DNA from: Pseudomonas sp. ok272
Lineage (GTDB): Bacteria > Pseudomonadota > Gammaproteobacteria > Pseudomonadales > Pseudomonadaceae
DNA: 64,000 bases
Direction: 5' to 3'
Assembly: GCF_900109995.1 (NCBI RefSeq)
Contig: NZ_FOCB01000002.1
Span: 414,981-478,980, forward strand
Positions 47,922 through 57,716 of the stretch are shown piece after piece; within the stretch, counting starts at the first letter, position 1; each line of letters starts with the position of its first letter. The notes beneath the pieces are model-generated. The model was not told the origin of the DNA. It made no database searches and saw nothing but the letters and a program-made list of their open reading frames with translations. Both the position numbers and the translations under genes were made by a program.

Positions 47922-48100
47922 CGATCTATTCCTCTTTCAGAAGAAAAAAACACCCTCACAGTTTTAGCTCCAATAACTGTGGTTTGCCCGAAGATGACGC
48001 TAGACGCGCAGAGTTCGGGCAACAGGACGGGCTGATCAAAGGCGGGGAGCAGAAAAAGAGGAACTGGCCCGGCGACGCATTGCCGGACCAATCGGTGCAG

Positions 48101-48364
48101 CTACAACATTACCGTCGACAACATGCCTAATGCGCCTAGGCAAAAGCCTATCAGCGCGCCCCGTCCCGGGGCCTCATCAAACAAAGTCCAGACCACGATA
48201 GGCTCAAGGATCAGCAACGAGGTCACCGACACCACCGTCACCACCCAAATGTCACCAATCGCTCGATACCCCAGCCAGTAAGCCCCCAGCAGGCATAGAC
48301 CGGCAAAGCACATCAGCGCGACAGGGAGCACAAACACGCCCCATGAGTCACTAGCCGGACTCAA
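48101..48364 (-). CDS. Small three-helix membrane protein
   Basis: An 87-residue frame with three hydrophobic helices (VFVLPVALMCFAGLCLLGAYW; IWVVTVVSVTSLLILEPIV; LIGFCLGALGMLSTV). It resembles small SMR/EamA-type half transporters of pseudomonads. The start is a TTG without a ribosome site; the gene may be 5' damaged. Confidence 0.55.
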   Translation of the reverse strand: MSPASDSWGVFVLPVALMCFAGLCLLGAYWLGYRAIGDIWVVTVVSVTSLLILEPIVVWTLFDEAPGRGALIGFCLGALGMLSTVML

Positions 48365-48708
48365 TAGGCAGTTTTACTGAAGATATCGAGATACTCGAGC
48401 ATCGGCCACCCCGGGACATTGATGTTGTGACATTTACCTCTGCCGATGACGCTTTCTTCAAAAGTCCGGGCCATAAGTGTCAGTCATCTCCCGCTTTGAT
48501 TTCAGGCCTGGAAAACTGGCTTGCCCAGTTCACGCGGGGAGTATCACTGGCCCCACAGCGAGCGACAATCACAAGCTGCAGATCCTGCTAAGTTCGATTT
48601 ACTCGCTCGTTCGTGTCACGCCTTAGCCACACCAGCCCAGCACAATGCAGTCAGCCAAAGGGGTTTCGCCCTGACTGCATTCGCTGGCATCGAATGCGAG
48701 CCTAGCTT
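48365..48708. other. Intergenic region, no gene
   Basis: No frame with coding character was found on either strand. No hairpin with a T run either. Confidence 0.4.
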
Positions 48709-49149
48709 TCAATCCAGGCGCTTCAGGAAGTGATGGCAGGAAATCTGGTAGTGGCGCTGCATGTAGAGACGATGAGCCGCAGCCCTATCCGTACCAACCC
48801 CGGAGTCAAGGTGCACTGCCGTGCAGCCCTGGCGCACAGCTTCCTCTTCAGCCCAGGCCACCAGTTGCGAGGCGTAACCCTTGCCGCGACTCTGAGGCAG
48901 GGTTGCAATGTCCACGATGTAGAGTGACTTCCCCAGCCACAGTGAATATTGAATCCTGTAGCCCAATACGCAAACTGCCGAAGCAGAGCCTTCTTCCCAC
49001 AATCCGATCAGATGGTAGCCATTGGGGCGAAGCAGTTCGTCAATTCTGGAGGCAATCTCAGCCGGCGAGTATTTTGGCCACAGCTCACACAATGCTGCAG
49101 CTGCTTGACTCGTATCAGCCGCACCGATCGGCTTGATGATCGAAGACAT
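48709..49149 (-). CDS. GNAT-family acetyltransferase
   Basis: A 146-residue GNAT fold. Motif A is IVDIATLPQSRGKGYASQLVAWAEEEA, with the acetyl-CoA loop QSRGKG (about 90-95), and motif B is HRLYMQRHYQ. The substrate is unknown. ATG 49149 has GAAGGGAA upstream. Confidence 0.85.
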   Translation of the reverse strand: MSSIIKPIGAADTSQAAAALCELWPKYSPAEIASRIDELLRPNGYHLIGLWEEGSASAVCVLGYRIQYSLWLGKSLYIVDIATLPQSRGKGYASQLVAWAEEEAVRQGCTAVHLDSGVGTDRAAAHRLYMQRHYQISCHHFLKRLD

Positions 49150-49343
49150 ACCATTCCCTTCTGGCAATTTGCGTTGGGCCACATATTACCCCGAAATTGC
49201 GTCGCCAAATTCTGCCAAGGAAGGCTGATCGTAGCGAACTGCTGAAGCCCGCCATGCCTGGGCATTCTCGTATCTGCGACACCATTTTCACGAATCAGTC
49301 ACGGGGCGAGGTACAAGATTGCTACTCCTCCTTACATCCCTTC

Positions 49344-49367
49344 GCCCGCCCACAAGCGGGCTTTTTT
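49344..49367 (+). terminator. Orphan intrinsic terminator, possible small-RNA end
   Basis: GCCCGC-CCACAA-GCGGGC-TTTTTT is a clean terminator on the + strand. The only gene to its left (acetyltransferase) is on the minus strand and starts at 49149, so an unannotated transcript probably ends here. The rest of 49150-49659 has no convincing coding frame. Confidence 0.75.
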
Positions 49368-49659
49368 AATTGGTCTGTCAGCATTTTCGCCCCCCCTTCC
49401 CAACCAGCCTCTGAATACAGATCTCAGCACATGAGTAACTTTGGGGCGATATCGATCAAAAAAGACCTACCTTCTTTGCCACCGCGCACTAGCTTTCTCA
49501 ATCGAAATCAAGACCCTATCGGTGGGGAAAACCGGATCCAAAAAAGCAAACAAAACCAAATGCAACTCATTGTTATAAAAGAATTTTTATCCGTGACTCA
49601 TTAAGCTTTCTTCAGGGCTAGCCGATGGCCTCTTACCCACGAACCTAGGATCAATCGGC

Positions 49660-51225
49660 ATGAGAAATAATCAGCCTGTCACACAGCGTGAGATTTCACT
49701 CGCGTCTGAGCAGAAACTCATATCGACTACAGATGCTCGAGGAGTAATTACTTACTGCAATGATGCCTTCGTAGAGATCAGTGGTTTTGATAGGGCTGAT
49801 CTGATTGGCGCCCCACAAAACATCGTCCGTCACCCTGACGTCCCCCCTGCTGTATTTGCCCATATGTGGGGCGCTCTCAAGCAAGGCCGGCCATGGATGG
49901 GGATCGTCAAGAACCGCTCCAGAAATGGCGATCACTACTGGGTCAACGCGTACGTCACGCCGATATTTGAAGGTAGTCAGGTAGTGGGCTTTGAGTCGGT
50001 CAGAGTCAAGCCGACGGCTGATCAAATCCGGCGCGCTGAATCCTTATACAAGCGCATCACTCAGGGAGGCCCCGCCATACCTCGTCACGATACCTGGCTG
50101 CCCGTCCTGTTGAATTGCCTCCCATTCTTAGTTGTGGGGATGGCGGCGGCCATAAGCGGCGCTTTTTTCAGCGCGCCCGTGGCATTAACCGTGGCAATAG
50201 GCATGGCCGTGCCGATCGGCTTACTTTCTTCACGCTGGCAGACACAAGGTGCTCTGCGCCTGCTAGAGATGACTGAGCCCTCCACCTCTGACGCGTTGAT
50301 TGCACAGATGTATAGCGATGCGCGCGGACCACAAGCCCGCCTTGAAACCGCTTTCATCAGTCAATCCGCACGCTTGAAGACCTGCCTCACACGCCTGCAA
50401 GACACTGCTGAACAACTCAGCGCGCTGGCAAAAAAATCCGACGTACTTGCCACTGACAGCTCAAAGGGCCTTGATCGCCAGCGCATCGAAACCGAGCAGG
50501 TGTCTGCCGCAATCAATCAGATGGCCGCGACCACCCAGGAGGTCGCCAGCCACGTTCAGCGTACAGCGGATGCCACTCAACTAGCTAACCAACTGACCAG
50601 TCGCGGCCGAGATGTGGCTCGAGACACCCGCGAGGCCATTGAGCGGCTTTCCGCCGTCGTCGGCGAGACAAGTCTGACAGTCGCACAGTTGGCTAAAGAC
50701 AGTAACGAGATAGGGACCGTCGTTGATGTGATCAAAGGTATCGCTGATCAGACCAATTTGCTGGCACTCAATGCTGCCATCGAAGCTGCGCGCGCCGGCG
50801 ACATGGGCCGAGGATTCGCGGTAGTGGCTGATGAAGTTCGCCAACTGGCGCAGCGTACCTCCCAGTCCACTACCCAGATCCATGACCTGATCACCAAGCT
50901 CCAAACATCATCCAACAACGCCGTGCAAACCATGGAGAGCGGTCATCGCCAGGCCGAAGAAGGTGTGGTTCGGGTGCTCGAGGCCGACAAGGCATTGTCG
51001 GGCATCAGTGAAGCGGTCTCCCACATCACCGATATGACTACCCAAATTGCCGCGGCCACTGAAGAACAAACTGCCGTCGCCGAGGAAATCAGCCGGAACA
51101 TCACCACAATCGCTCTCCTGGCCGATCAAACCTCAGAACAGGCACACCAATCTGCCGGCTTGAACAGGGAGCTGACTAAAACCGCTTCTACACAATATTC
51201 ACTGGTGGAACGATTCAATCGATAA
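49660..51225 (+). CDS. Aer-like chemoreceptor with PAS domain
   Basis: A 521-residue protein. The PAS domain (about 10-120; [19 protein letters not shown] and [15 protein letters not shown]) resembles Aer's FAD-binding PAS. Membrane helices are at about 147-190. The cytoplasmic signalling domain has the hairpin tip [19 protein letters not shown]. It is likely a redox or oxygen taxis sensor. No periplasmic domain. Confidence 0.9.
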   Translation: MRNNQPVTQREISLASEQKLISTTDARGVITYCNDAFVEISGFDRADLIGAPQNIVRHPDVPPAVFAHMWGALKQGRPWMGIVKNRSRNGDHYWVNAYVTPIFEGSQVVGFESVRVKPTADQIRRAESLYKRITQGGPAIPRHDTWLPVLLNCLPFLVVGMAAAISGAFFSAPVALTVAIGMAVPIGLLSSRWQTQGALRLLEMTEPSTSDALIAQMYSDARGPQARLETAFISQSARLKTCLTRLQDTAEQLSALAKKSDVLATDSSKGLDRQRIETEQVSAAINQMAATTQEVASHVQRTADATQLANQLTSRGRDVARDTREAIERLSAVVGETSLTVAQLAKDSNEIGTVVDVIKGIADQTNLLALNAAIEAARAGDMGRGFAVVADEVRQLAQRTSQSTTQIHDLITKLQTSSNNAVQTMESGHRQAEEGVVRVLEADKALSGISEAVSHITDMTTQIAAATEEQTAVAEEISRNITTIALLADQTSEQAHQSAGLNRELTKTASTQYSLVERFNR

Positions 51226-51248
51226 TCAGCCGCACCAGCGCAACAGAG

Positions 51249-51273
51249 AGCCCGGCCAAGTGTCGGGCTTTTT
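51249..51273 (+). terminator. Intrinsic terminator of the Aer-like gene
   Basis: AGCCCG and CGGGCT with a 9-base loop and TTTTT, 24 bases after the stop. Confidence 0.8.
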
Positions 51274-51438
51274 CGTTCTAGAGCGCGTAGACCATGCAAG
51301 TAATTGCTAATCAAGCCACGCTCAGCGGCACCCATAGCGACCGAGGTGGCCGCGCCGCCCTGGCCTCACTCGCTACCTACTTACCTTTTTGTGAGTCCAC
51401 ACCCCTCGAGGCCGCCTCTGGCCCGAATCGCGCCGAAC

Positions 51439-53067
51439 TTAAACCTTAAACTGCGCAACCATAGAATTTAACTCCACTGCAAGCCGCGACAACTCTTGAC
51501 TAGCAGCACTAGTCTGGTTGGCGCCAGCAGAAGTCTGCATAGACAAGTCCCGAATATTCACCAAATTTTGGTCAACCTCTCGCGCAACCTGAGCCTGCTC
51601 CTCCGACGCGCTGGCAATAACCAGATTTTTCATATTAATCGAGGTGATTGCCTCGGAAATAACTTCAAGCGCCTCATTGGCAGCCTGTGCGATTTCCAAA
51701 GTGCTATTGGCTCGCTCCTGGCTACCACTCATTGAGTCAACAGCACGACTGGCCCCGGACTGAATACTGTCAATCATGCTTTCAACTTCCGTCGTCGATT
51801 GCTGGGTACGATGGGCCAATGCCCTCACCTCATCAGCAACAACTGCAAATCCACGTCCTGCCTCGCCCGCGCGAGCGGCTTCAATTGCTGCGTTTAGTGC
51901 CAACAAGTTGGTTTGATCTGCAATAGACCGAATGACATCCAAAACCTGACTGACTTCATTGATACTTCCAGCAAGTTGGCCTATCTCTTGCGAGGTAGTA
52001 GATACCTCTCCAACAAGAAGATGAATGGACTCTAGCGCTTGATTGACCTTCGCCCGCCCCTGCTGAGTACTTTGGTCTGCTTCTCTAGAGAAGTCCGCAG
52101 TAGTAACAGCATTGCTCGCGACTTCTTCGACTGCCACAGTCATTTCATTCACTGCCGTTGCTGCCTGCTCAATCTCAGCACTCTGCTGATTGAGCCCGCG
52201 ATTGGTATCCTCGGTTACAGCATGCAACTCCTCAGACGCAGATGCCAACTGATCGGAAGAATTAGAGATTCTCTCTATAGTGTCATGCAGATTAGTCTGC
52301 ATTATTTTCAATGCTCTAAGCAGGTGTGCTGGCTCATCATTCCCGCTTACATGTATATCTTGGGTTAGATCTCCGCTAGAAATCCTATTTGCCACCTCTA
52401 CAGCCTCAGTCAAAGGAGAGACGATACTGCGAGTCAAGAGAAATGCAACAATTACCATAAGCAGCAAAATGAAAAGCATCACCAGCACAATAGTTACAAT
52501 AGCAGTAGAGTATGCCTCACTGCTAAGTTCCGCAGAGCCACGGGCATTCCCCGCATTAAATTTTATTAACTTATTCAGCTCACCCATCATAGCATCTGAG
52601 TATTCAGCTAGAGGCCCATTAGCAAGTCCAACCCCCTCGCCATGCGAAGCAGGATAAAGTGCGGCCTCCAAAATTCTCGACTGATATTCAACATATTTTT
52701 GATAGGCTAACTTAAAACTTTCAAAAAACTCAAGATCTTCTGAGCTGCGAATAGTCCCCTCGTACTCTACCAAATACTCGCTTATGTCTTTAGTGATAAC
52801 TTTTACTTGCGCTACAGCTCTCTCCTTCTCAGCCTGATCAATCAGTATCACACTACGCAAGGTAAGCGCCCTAGCCCGACCCAAACTATTGCCGACATCA
52901 CTTATTGCGAGTACTGCCGGCAACCAATCAACACGAATCCTTTCAGTTGCAGCGTCCATTTTTTTCGCTTGACTTAGCGCCAACAGCCCCATGACCACTA
53001 CCAAGAATGCAATAATGGAAAAGCCTATAGCTGCGCGCCCACCAATTTTCAAGTCTCTAGCTTTCAT
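51439..53067 (-). CDS. Methyl-accepting chemotaxis protein
   Basis: A 542-residue protein. First membrane helix at about 13-32, periplasmic four-helix-bundle sensor (about 33-190), second helix at about 188-212, HAMP, and signalling domain with [21 protein letters not shown]-richer than surrounding genes. Convergent with the Aer-like gene. The ligand is unknown. Confidence 0.92.
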   Translation of the reverse strand: MKARDLKIGGRAAIGFSIIAFLVVVMGLLALSQAKKMDAATERIRVDWLPAVLAISDVGNSLGRARALTLRSVILIDQAEKERAVAQVKVITKDISEYLVEYEGTIRSSEDLEFFESFKLAYQKYVEYQSRILEAALYPASHGEGVGLANGPLAEYSDAMMGELNKLIKFNAGNARGSAELSSEAYSTAIVTIVLVMLFILLLMVIVAFLLTRSIVSPLTEAVEVANRISSGDLTQDIHVSGNDEPAHLLRALKIMQTNLHDTIERISNSSDQLASASEELHAVTEDTNRGLNQQSAEIEQAATAVNEMTVAVEEVASNAVTTADFSREADQSTQQGRAKVNQALESIHLLVGEVSTTSQEIGQLAGSINEVSQVLDVIRSIADQTNLLALNAAIEAARAGEAGRGFAVVADEVRALAHRTQQSTTEVESMIDSIQSGASRAVDSMSGSQERANSTLEIAQAANEALEVISEAITSINMKNLVIASASEEQAQVAREVDQNLVNIRDLSMQTSAGANQTSAASQELSRLAVELNSMVAQFKV

Positions 53068-53295
53068 ATTTTTTCCTTTTATCCAACCTACCGAAGGCGT
53101 ATCAAATATACCTATCGCCCAGCAGATATTTTTCTTTAACGGAAATAAATAATACTTGTTAGAAAAAACACATAAAAACTAAGTCACCAAAAATATCAGC
53201 GTACCTTTTGCGTTTGGGCATTGAAAATATTAGTGGGTGCAGCGGTTCGGCTACCGTTGTCTGGCTTGCATATCTACCCCTGAGGCACGGGCACA
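53068..53295. other. AT-rich intergenic region at the edge of the phage remnant
   Basis: Low-GC sequence between the chemoreceptor and the tail-gene remnants. No gene is visible. It probably contains the chemoreceptor promoter. Confidence 0.4.
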
Positions 53296-54060
53296 TCATG
53301 TTGGCTGTTTTGCATCTTTATGCCTGAGGATTAGTCGGATTCGGTCCAGCCATGGCCCACCAAAAACTATGATCTCGCTCGGCCGGCCGTACAGGTGATG
53401 CAACAGGAAAGGCCCAGGGCCGAAGGTGTTTGATTCCTCGCCTGGGAGTGCCGCATCGGTGCCCAGGTAGATCCCTGCATGGTTCGGGTGAGCCGTGCGC
53501 CCGACAGCCATAACGACCATGTCGCCCCGCTGCGGCTGATCGACTCGGTAGAACCCAGCAGCCTCGTAGGCCTGCTTATAGAGACTCGGCCCGTCTGCCT
53601 GCTCCCACCAACCGTCCTCACGCTTGAAGGCTTCGAACCCCAGCCCCCACTCGCGCTGATACCAATCCGCGCAGACCTGCCAGCAGTCCCAGGCACCGTG
53701 CACGAACGGTCGACTCAGCAGTGATGTGCTGCCAGTCGGGGTGATGCTACGAAGATCCGCCTCGGGCCAGCTCAGGATGTGTCAGGGCTGCCCGGTCGCC
53801 TCGCACATGGCCAGATCGCGCGGTGACGGCCGGCTGGTAGCGTCCGGGTGGGAGTGAACGATGCCGATCACCTCGCCCAGGTCTTCCGCCCTGGCGTAGT
53901 CCTCGGGGTCGATCCGGAACTCTTCGTTTGGCTCCGTCGCGGTGTTGCGGCACGGGAAGTACTTCTGCTTGGCCCCGATGGCCAACAGCAGGCCGCAGCA
54001 CTCTTTCGGGTACTGGGTCGACGCGTGCGCCTGGATGGTGCTGATGATGTGTTTGCGCAT
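53296..54060 (-). pseudogene. Lambda K-like tail protein broken by one TGA
   Basis: ATG 54060 (GGAG upstream) starts a Mov34/JAB domain (YPKECCGLLLAIG, then IVHSHPDATSRPSPRD). After 92 residues an in-frame TGA (53784-53782) occurs where relatives have Trp (GQP-stop-HILSWPEAD). The same frame continues into an NlpC/P60 peptidase with Cys in VHGAWDCWQVCADWY and His in NHAGIYLG, stopping at 53296. About 253 codons in all. Domain order is that of phage tail-tip protein K. Confidence 0.85.
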
Positions 54061-54062
54061 GG

Positions 54063-54476
54063 TCAGCTCCGGGCAATCAGGGACACTGCGGGGAATCCCC
54101 CATGGTTGAGTTCGTTGTTCTCGCCGAAGCGCAACTTGCAAGACTTCAGTCCGCCCTTGCACTGGTCCTTGCTAGGGTCATCCGTGGGATTGTCGTCGTC
54201 ATCGAACATCGCGCCGCCGGTGTATTGGCAGTTCGGTCCACGGTAGCCGCCGGTCATTGCCCAATGGCAAAACGTCGTCATCTGGCGCCCTGGCAATCCG
54301 TGATTATCGATCTCGCCCGGGGAAGACAGCTCCCACTGCACGACCTCGCCGTCTTCACCGGTCTTCTGGTCGATGTACCAGATCTCCAGCGCCTCCTGGG
54401 TGGGGTCGGTCGTGGGATTACCTTCGGGGAAGTTCACTGCGTCCAGGTACTGGGCCAGCGTCTCGCGCACGGTCAT
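54063..54476 (-). pseudogene. C-terminal part of phage minor tail protein L
   Basis: A 137-residue frame with TLAQYLDAVNFPEGNPTTDP, WALSYGG-like CHWAMTGGYRGPNCQYTG and Cys residues of the L family (4Fe-4S in lambda L). Relatives are about 230 residues; the N-terminal half is lost at about 54480, where integrase sequence begins on the other strand. It is two bases from the K-like gene. Confidence 0.75.
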
Positions 54477-54477
54477 C

Positions 54478-54742
54478 GGTCACGCCGATTACCTGACCAA
54501 GGAAATTCAGCAAGGCCAGGGACGCGGTGCACGCCTACGACCATGTGCTGGCCGGTGAGCGCCCCACCCTTCATGAGACCCGCGCATTAGGTGCATGGCT
54601 GTACGAGCAGCAGAAGTTCCCGCAGGAATACATTCAGGCGCTGATGGGGCATGCGGACGAGAAGATGACGAAGCACTATCAGGAGGGGCATGACGAAAAG
54701 AAGATCGAGTACCTGGAGGTGGGGGCCGAATTGGCGTTTTGA
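54478..54742 (+). pseudogene. C-terminal remnant of a tyrosine integrase
   Basis: Visible catalytic residues are HETRALG (H-x-x-R), GHADEKMTKHY (His and Tyr nucleophile). The upstream segment DYLTKE is in another frame, so there is a one-base frameshift near 54501. The rest of the gene is gone. It ends against tRNA-Val, the former attachment site. Confidence 0.85.
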
Positions 54743-54748
54743 GTGGGG

Positions 54749-54770
54749 GTTTTGCAAAAGTTTTGCAAAA
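54749..54770. repeat. Two tandem 11-bp GTTTTGCAAAA repeats after the integrase remnant
   Basis: Two identical adjacent copies begin seven bases after the integrase stop. Unit length and GTTTTGC core match the triple repeat at 17306-17338. Confidence 0.7.
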
Positions 54771-54777
54771 CGCAGAC

Positions 54778-54810
54778 AACAAAAAAGGCCCCACCTTTCG
54801 GTGGGGCCTT
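54778..54810 (-). terminator. Intrinsic terminator of tRNA-Val
   Basis: On the minus strand AAGGCCCCACC and GGTGGGGCCTT form an 11-bp stem with a GAAA loop followed by TTTTTT, about 30 bases after the tRNA. Confidence 0.88.
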
Positions 54811-54839
54811 CTAGACCGCCCAGCAGAGCGGATTTTGTT

Positions 54840-54915
54840 TGGTAGGCGCGATTGGACTCGAACCAACGACCCCCACCATGTCAAGGTGGTGCTCTAACCA
54901 ACTGAGCTACGTGCC
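54840..54915 (-). tRNA. tRNA-Val(GAC)
   Basis: A 76-nt cloverleaf with encoded CCA. The acceptor stem begins GGCACGT and the anticodon loop TTGACAT gives GAC. Its 3' end faces the integrase remnant, so it was the attachment site of the degraded prophage. Confidence 0.93.
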
Positions 54916-55099
54916 TGCTGTGAGGCGGCATTCTACGGAATTACGGAGGGGTGTCAACACCTTTTTTCTACCTAACCCTATGAATACGCGAAATATTTAA
55001 TTTCCCTCCCGCGAAGAACCATTTCCGGTGGCTGGTCGTGGATTTTTAACTCAGGTAGGATCGCCCCAATCGTAAAATATATTAAACAGAGGCTGCAGG

Positions 55100-56383
55100 A
55101 TGGCGAACACCCCTTATCCAGAATCCTATTACGCCGCGTCGGCCAATGCGGCCCCGGTGCGTCCTTCGTTGCAGGATGATGTGGAAACCGACGTCTGCGT
55201 GATTGGCGCTGGCTACACCGGCCTGTCCAGTGCGTTGTTTCTGCTGGAGAACGGGTTTCGGGTGACGGTGCTGGAAGCCGCCCGCGTTGGCTTTGGCGCC
55301 TCGGGCCGCAACGGTGGACAGATCGTTAACAGCTATAGCCGCGATATCGACGTTATCGAACACAGTGTCGGCCCCAAGCAAGCGCAATTGCTTGGGCAGA
55401 TGGCCTTCGAGGGGGGTCAGATCATTCGTGAGCGTATTGCCAAGTATCAGATCCAGTGCGACTTAAAGGACGGCGGGGTATTCGCAGCCATCACCGCCAA
55501 GCAGATGGGGCACCTGGAATCACAGAAGCGCCTATGGGAGCGATACGGCCATACGCAACTTGAGCTACTGGACAAGCGAGGCATCCGTGACGTCGTTGCC
55601 TGCGAACAGTATGTGGGGGGCATGCTCGACATGAGCGGCGGCCACATCCACCCGCTCAACCTGGCATTAGGTGAGGCTGCCGCCGTCGAGTCGCTGGGCG
55701 GCACTATTTATGAGCAATCCGCGGCCGTTCGTATCGAGCGTGGCGCCAACCCGGTGGTGCATACACCGCAGGGTAAAGTGCGGGCCAAGTTCATCATCGT
55801 CGCCGGCAATGCCTACCTGGGCAATCTGGTTCCAGAATTGGCCGCCAAGTCGATGCCATGCGGCACCCAAGTCATTACCACCGAACCGTTGAGCGATGAA
55901 CTGGCACACAGCCTGTTGCCGCAGGATTACTGCGTCGAGGACTGCAACTACCTGCTCGACTACTACCGGCTATCGGGCGACAAGCGCCTGATCTTCGGTG
56001 GTGGCGTGGTCTACGGTGCCCGCGACCCGGCCAACATCGAGGCGATTATCCGCCCGAAGATGCTCAAGGCCTTCCCGCAACTCAAGGACGTGAAGGTCGA
56101 CTACGCCTGGACCGGTAATTTCCTGCTGACCCTGTCACGCTTACCGCAAGTCGGCCGTTTGGGTGACAACATTTACTACTCCCAGGGCTGCAGCGGCCAC
56201 GGCGTGACCTACACGCACCTGGCCGGCAAGGTCCTGGCCGAAGCCTTGCGCGGCCAGGCCGAGCGTTTTGATGCCTTTGCCGATTTGCCCCACTACCCCT
56301 TCCCTGGCGGCCAACTGCTGCGTACACCGTTCGCCGCGCTGGGCGCCTGGTACTACGGTCTGCGCGACAAGTTAGACTTCTAA
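55100..56383 (+). CDS. FAD-dependent amine oxidoreductase (PuuB/GabB-like)
   Basis: A 427-residue DAO-fold flavoprotein: VCVIGAGYTGLSSALFLLENG (dinucleotide site, about 32-52), GRNGGQIVNSYS, and the late GCSGHGVTYTHLAGKVLAEAL. It most resembles gamma-glutamylputrescine oxidases, acting on polyamine derivatives. No polyamine genes are adjacent, so the exact substrate is open. Confidence 0.85.
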   Translation: MANTPYPESYYAASANAAPVRPSLQDDVETDVCVIGAGYTGLSSALFLLENGFRVTVLEAARVGFGASGRNGGQIVNSYSRDIDVIEHSVGPKQAQLLGQMAFEGGQIIRERIAKYQIQCDLKDGGVFAAITAKQMGHLESQKRLWERYGHTQLELLDKRGIRDVVACEQYVGGMLDMSGGHIHPLNLALGEAAAVESLGGTIYEQSAAVRIERGANPVVHTPQGKVRAKFIIVAGNAYLGNLVPELAAKSMPCGTQVITTEPLSDELAHSLLPQDYCVEDCNYLLDYYRLSGDKRLIFGGGVVYGARDPANIEAIIRPKMLKAFPQLKDVKVDYAWTGNFLLTLSRLPQVGRLGDNIYYSQGCSGHGVTYTHLAGKVLAEALRGQAERFDAFADLPHYPFPGGQLLRTPFAALGAWYYGLRDKLDF

Positions 56384-56432
56384 GCCACTGCGGCCGTCGG
56401 GAAGCTAACTCGCCGACGGCAGGTTCGTCGCG

Positions 56433-57716
56433 TCAGGAGTAGACCGGCCAGGTCTCGACGATCTTGCCACCGCGCACTGCAATCAGATCGCCGAACTGCA
56501 ACAGGACTGATTCGGTTTGGGTCGGGCGTAAAAACACCTGGTCATCCACCGCCAATCCCACCGTTGCCGAGCCGTTGACCATCTCTTGATTGGAACTGCG
56601 ACCGTAGAGCCCATTGCTCTGCAAGCCGGCAGGCGATTCGAACTCCGCCATCCAGTTTCCGCCGTAGATGAAAAACGTCTCGCGTTGATTGGTATCCCAC
56701 CATGAAAACAGCTTCGACTTACCGTCCAGCGCGGGAATCTGCACCGCGCCCGTGCTCTTGAGCACCGGCGTGGCAATGTACGCCGCCGGCACATGCTCAA
56801 CCAGCGACGGAAGATCGTAGTGCGTCGGCTTGAGCATCGCCGTACCCACCGAAACTTCGCTGCTCAGGTGCTCCCTTTCGTGGATGCGATAACTCGGACT
56901 GCCTGCGGTATTGAGCGTCAATCCATCATGCCAAAGACTCGGAAACTGTTGCTGCGTGAAATCCACGTAACGGGTGTAAAGGCTCATGACCTTCGCGAAC
57001 AGTTCATCCGCAGAGCCCAATATTCCGGGGACTCCCATCCCTACAAACGGGTCGTAGCCCATGAACCCCGCGAACTCCAAGTGCCGAGGATTGGCGCGTA
57101 TCAGCTCAAGCATCTGCCCCAGCACCACCGTGTCCGCAACACCACCACGGTGCAGCCCGACATCCAGCTCGATATTCACTCGCAACCGTGTCCCCAGGCT
57201 TTGGGCCAGCGCCAGGTATTGCTGCAAATGCGCCGGCGTGTCGAGCAACCATTGCAACTGCCGCGAAGGGTCGAACGTGCCCTTATGGGTTTGATAGAAC
57301 ACCTCGGCCGAACGAACTGGCAGGGGTTTGCCGAGCAGGATGTCGGACTCGGGGAAGGCCAGCGCGTCATGATTGAGAAACGGCTGATGAAACGACATCA
57401 GCCGCTGTGTGCCAGCACGCTTGCAGATGTAGGCCAACAACCCTGGTGACGGCAAGGATTTCTCCACCAGCCGCAGGTGCTTGCCGCCTCGCCTGACCGA
57501 TGCCATCACTGCATCAATGTTGTGATCGAGCCGATCCAGATCGATCAACAACAGCGGGCGCATCGGCCCCTGGCGTTTGAGTTCCTGATTCAATGCACGG
57601 AAATAGTCGGTATAAGGCCCGCCCTTGTCTGTAGGGCGCAACAGTGCAGCGACACCCACCAGCAACGCACCGGTCCCTAGTACCCCACCCAGGAACCTTC
57701 GACGATTGATGGCCAT
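56433..57716 (-). CDS. Tat-exported fold-type-III PLP enzyme (D-threonine aldolase/DSD1-like)
   Basis: A 427-residue protein. The Tat signal is NRRRFLGGVLGTGALLVG (residues 3-20). The alanine-racemase-like barrel has the PLP Lys in LRLVEKSLPSPGLL (about 81-94). The C-terminal beta domain fits D-threonine aldolase/D-serine dehydratase relatives. It would act on D-amino acids in the periplasm, an inference. Starts in the stop of the upstream flavoprotein gene (TGATG). Confidence 0.82.
   Translation of the reverse strand: MAINRRRFLGGVLGTGALLVGVAALLRPTDKGGPYTDYFRALNQELKRQGPMRPLLLIDLDRLDHNIDAVMASVRRGGKHLRLVEKSLPSPGLLAYICKRAGTQRLMSFHQPFLNHDALAFPESDILLGKPLPVRSAEVFYQTHKGTFDPSRQLQWLLDTPAHLQQYLALAQSLGTRLRVNIELDVGLHRGGVADTVVLGQMLELIRANPRHLEFAGFMGYDPFVGMGVPGILGSADELFAKVMSLYTRYVDFTQQQFPSLWHDGLTLNTAGSPSYRIHEREHLSSEVSVGTAMLKPTHYDLPSLVEHVPAAYIATPVLKSTGAVQIPALDGKSKLFSWWDTNQRETFFIYGGNWMAEFESPAGLQSNGLYGRSSNQEMVNGSATVGLAVDDQVFLRPTQTESVLLQFGDLIAVRGGKIVETWPVYS

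Noticed and set aside
54527..54742. Intact small integrase gene
   Set aside because: Only the C-terminal catalytic end remains, the preceding segment is in another frame, and the Arg of the first catalytic box is missing.
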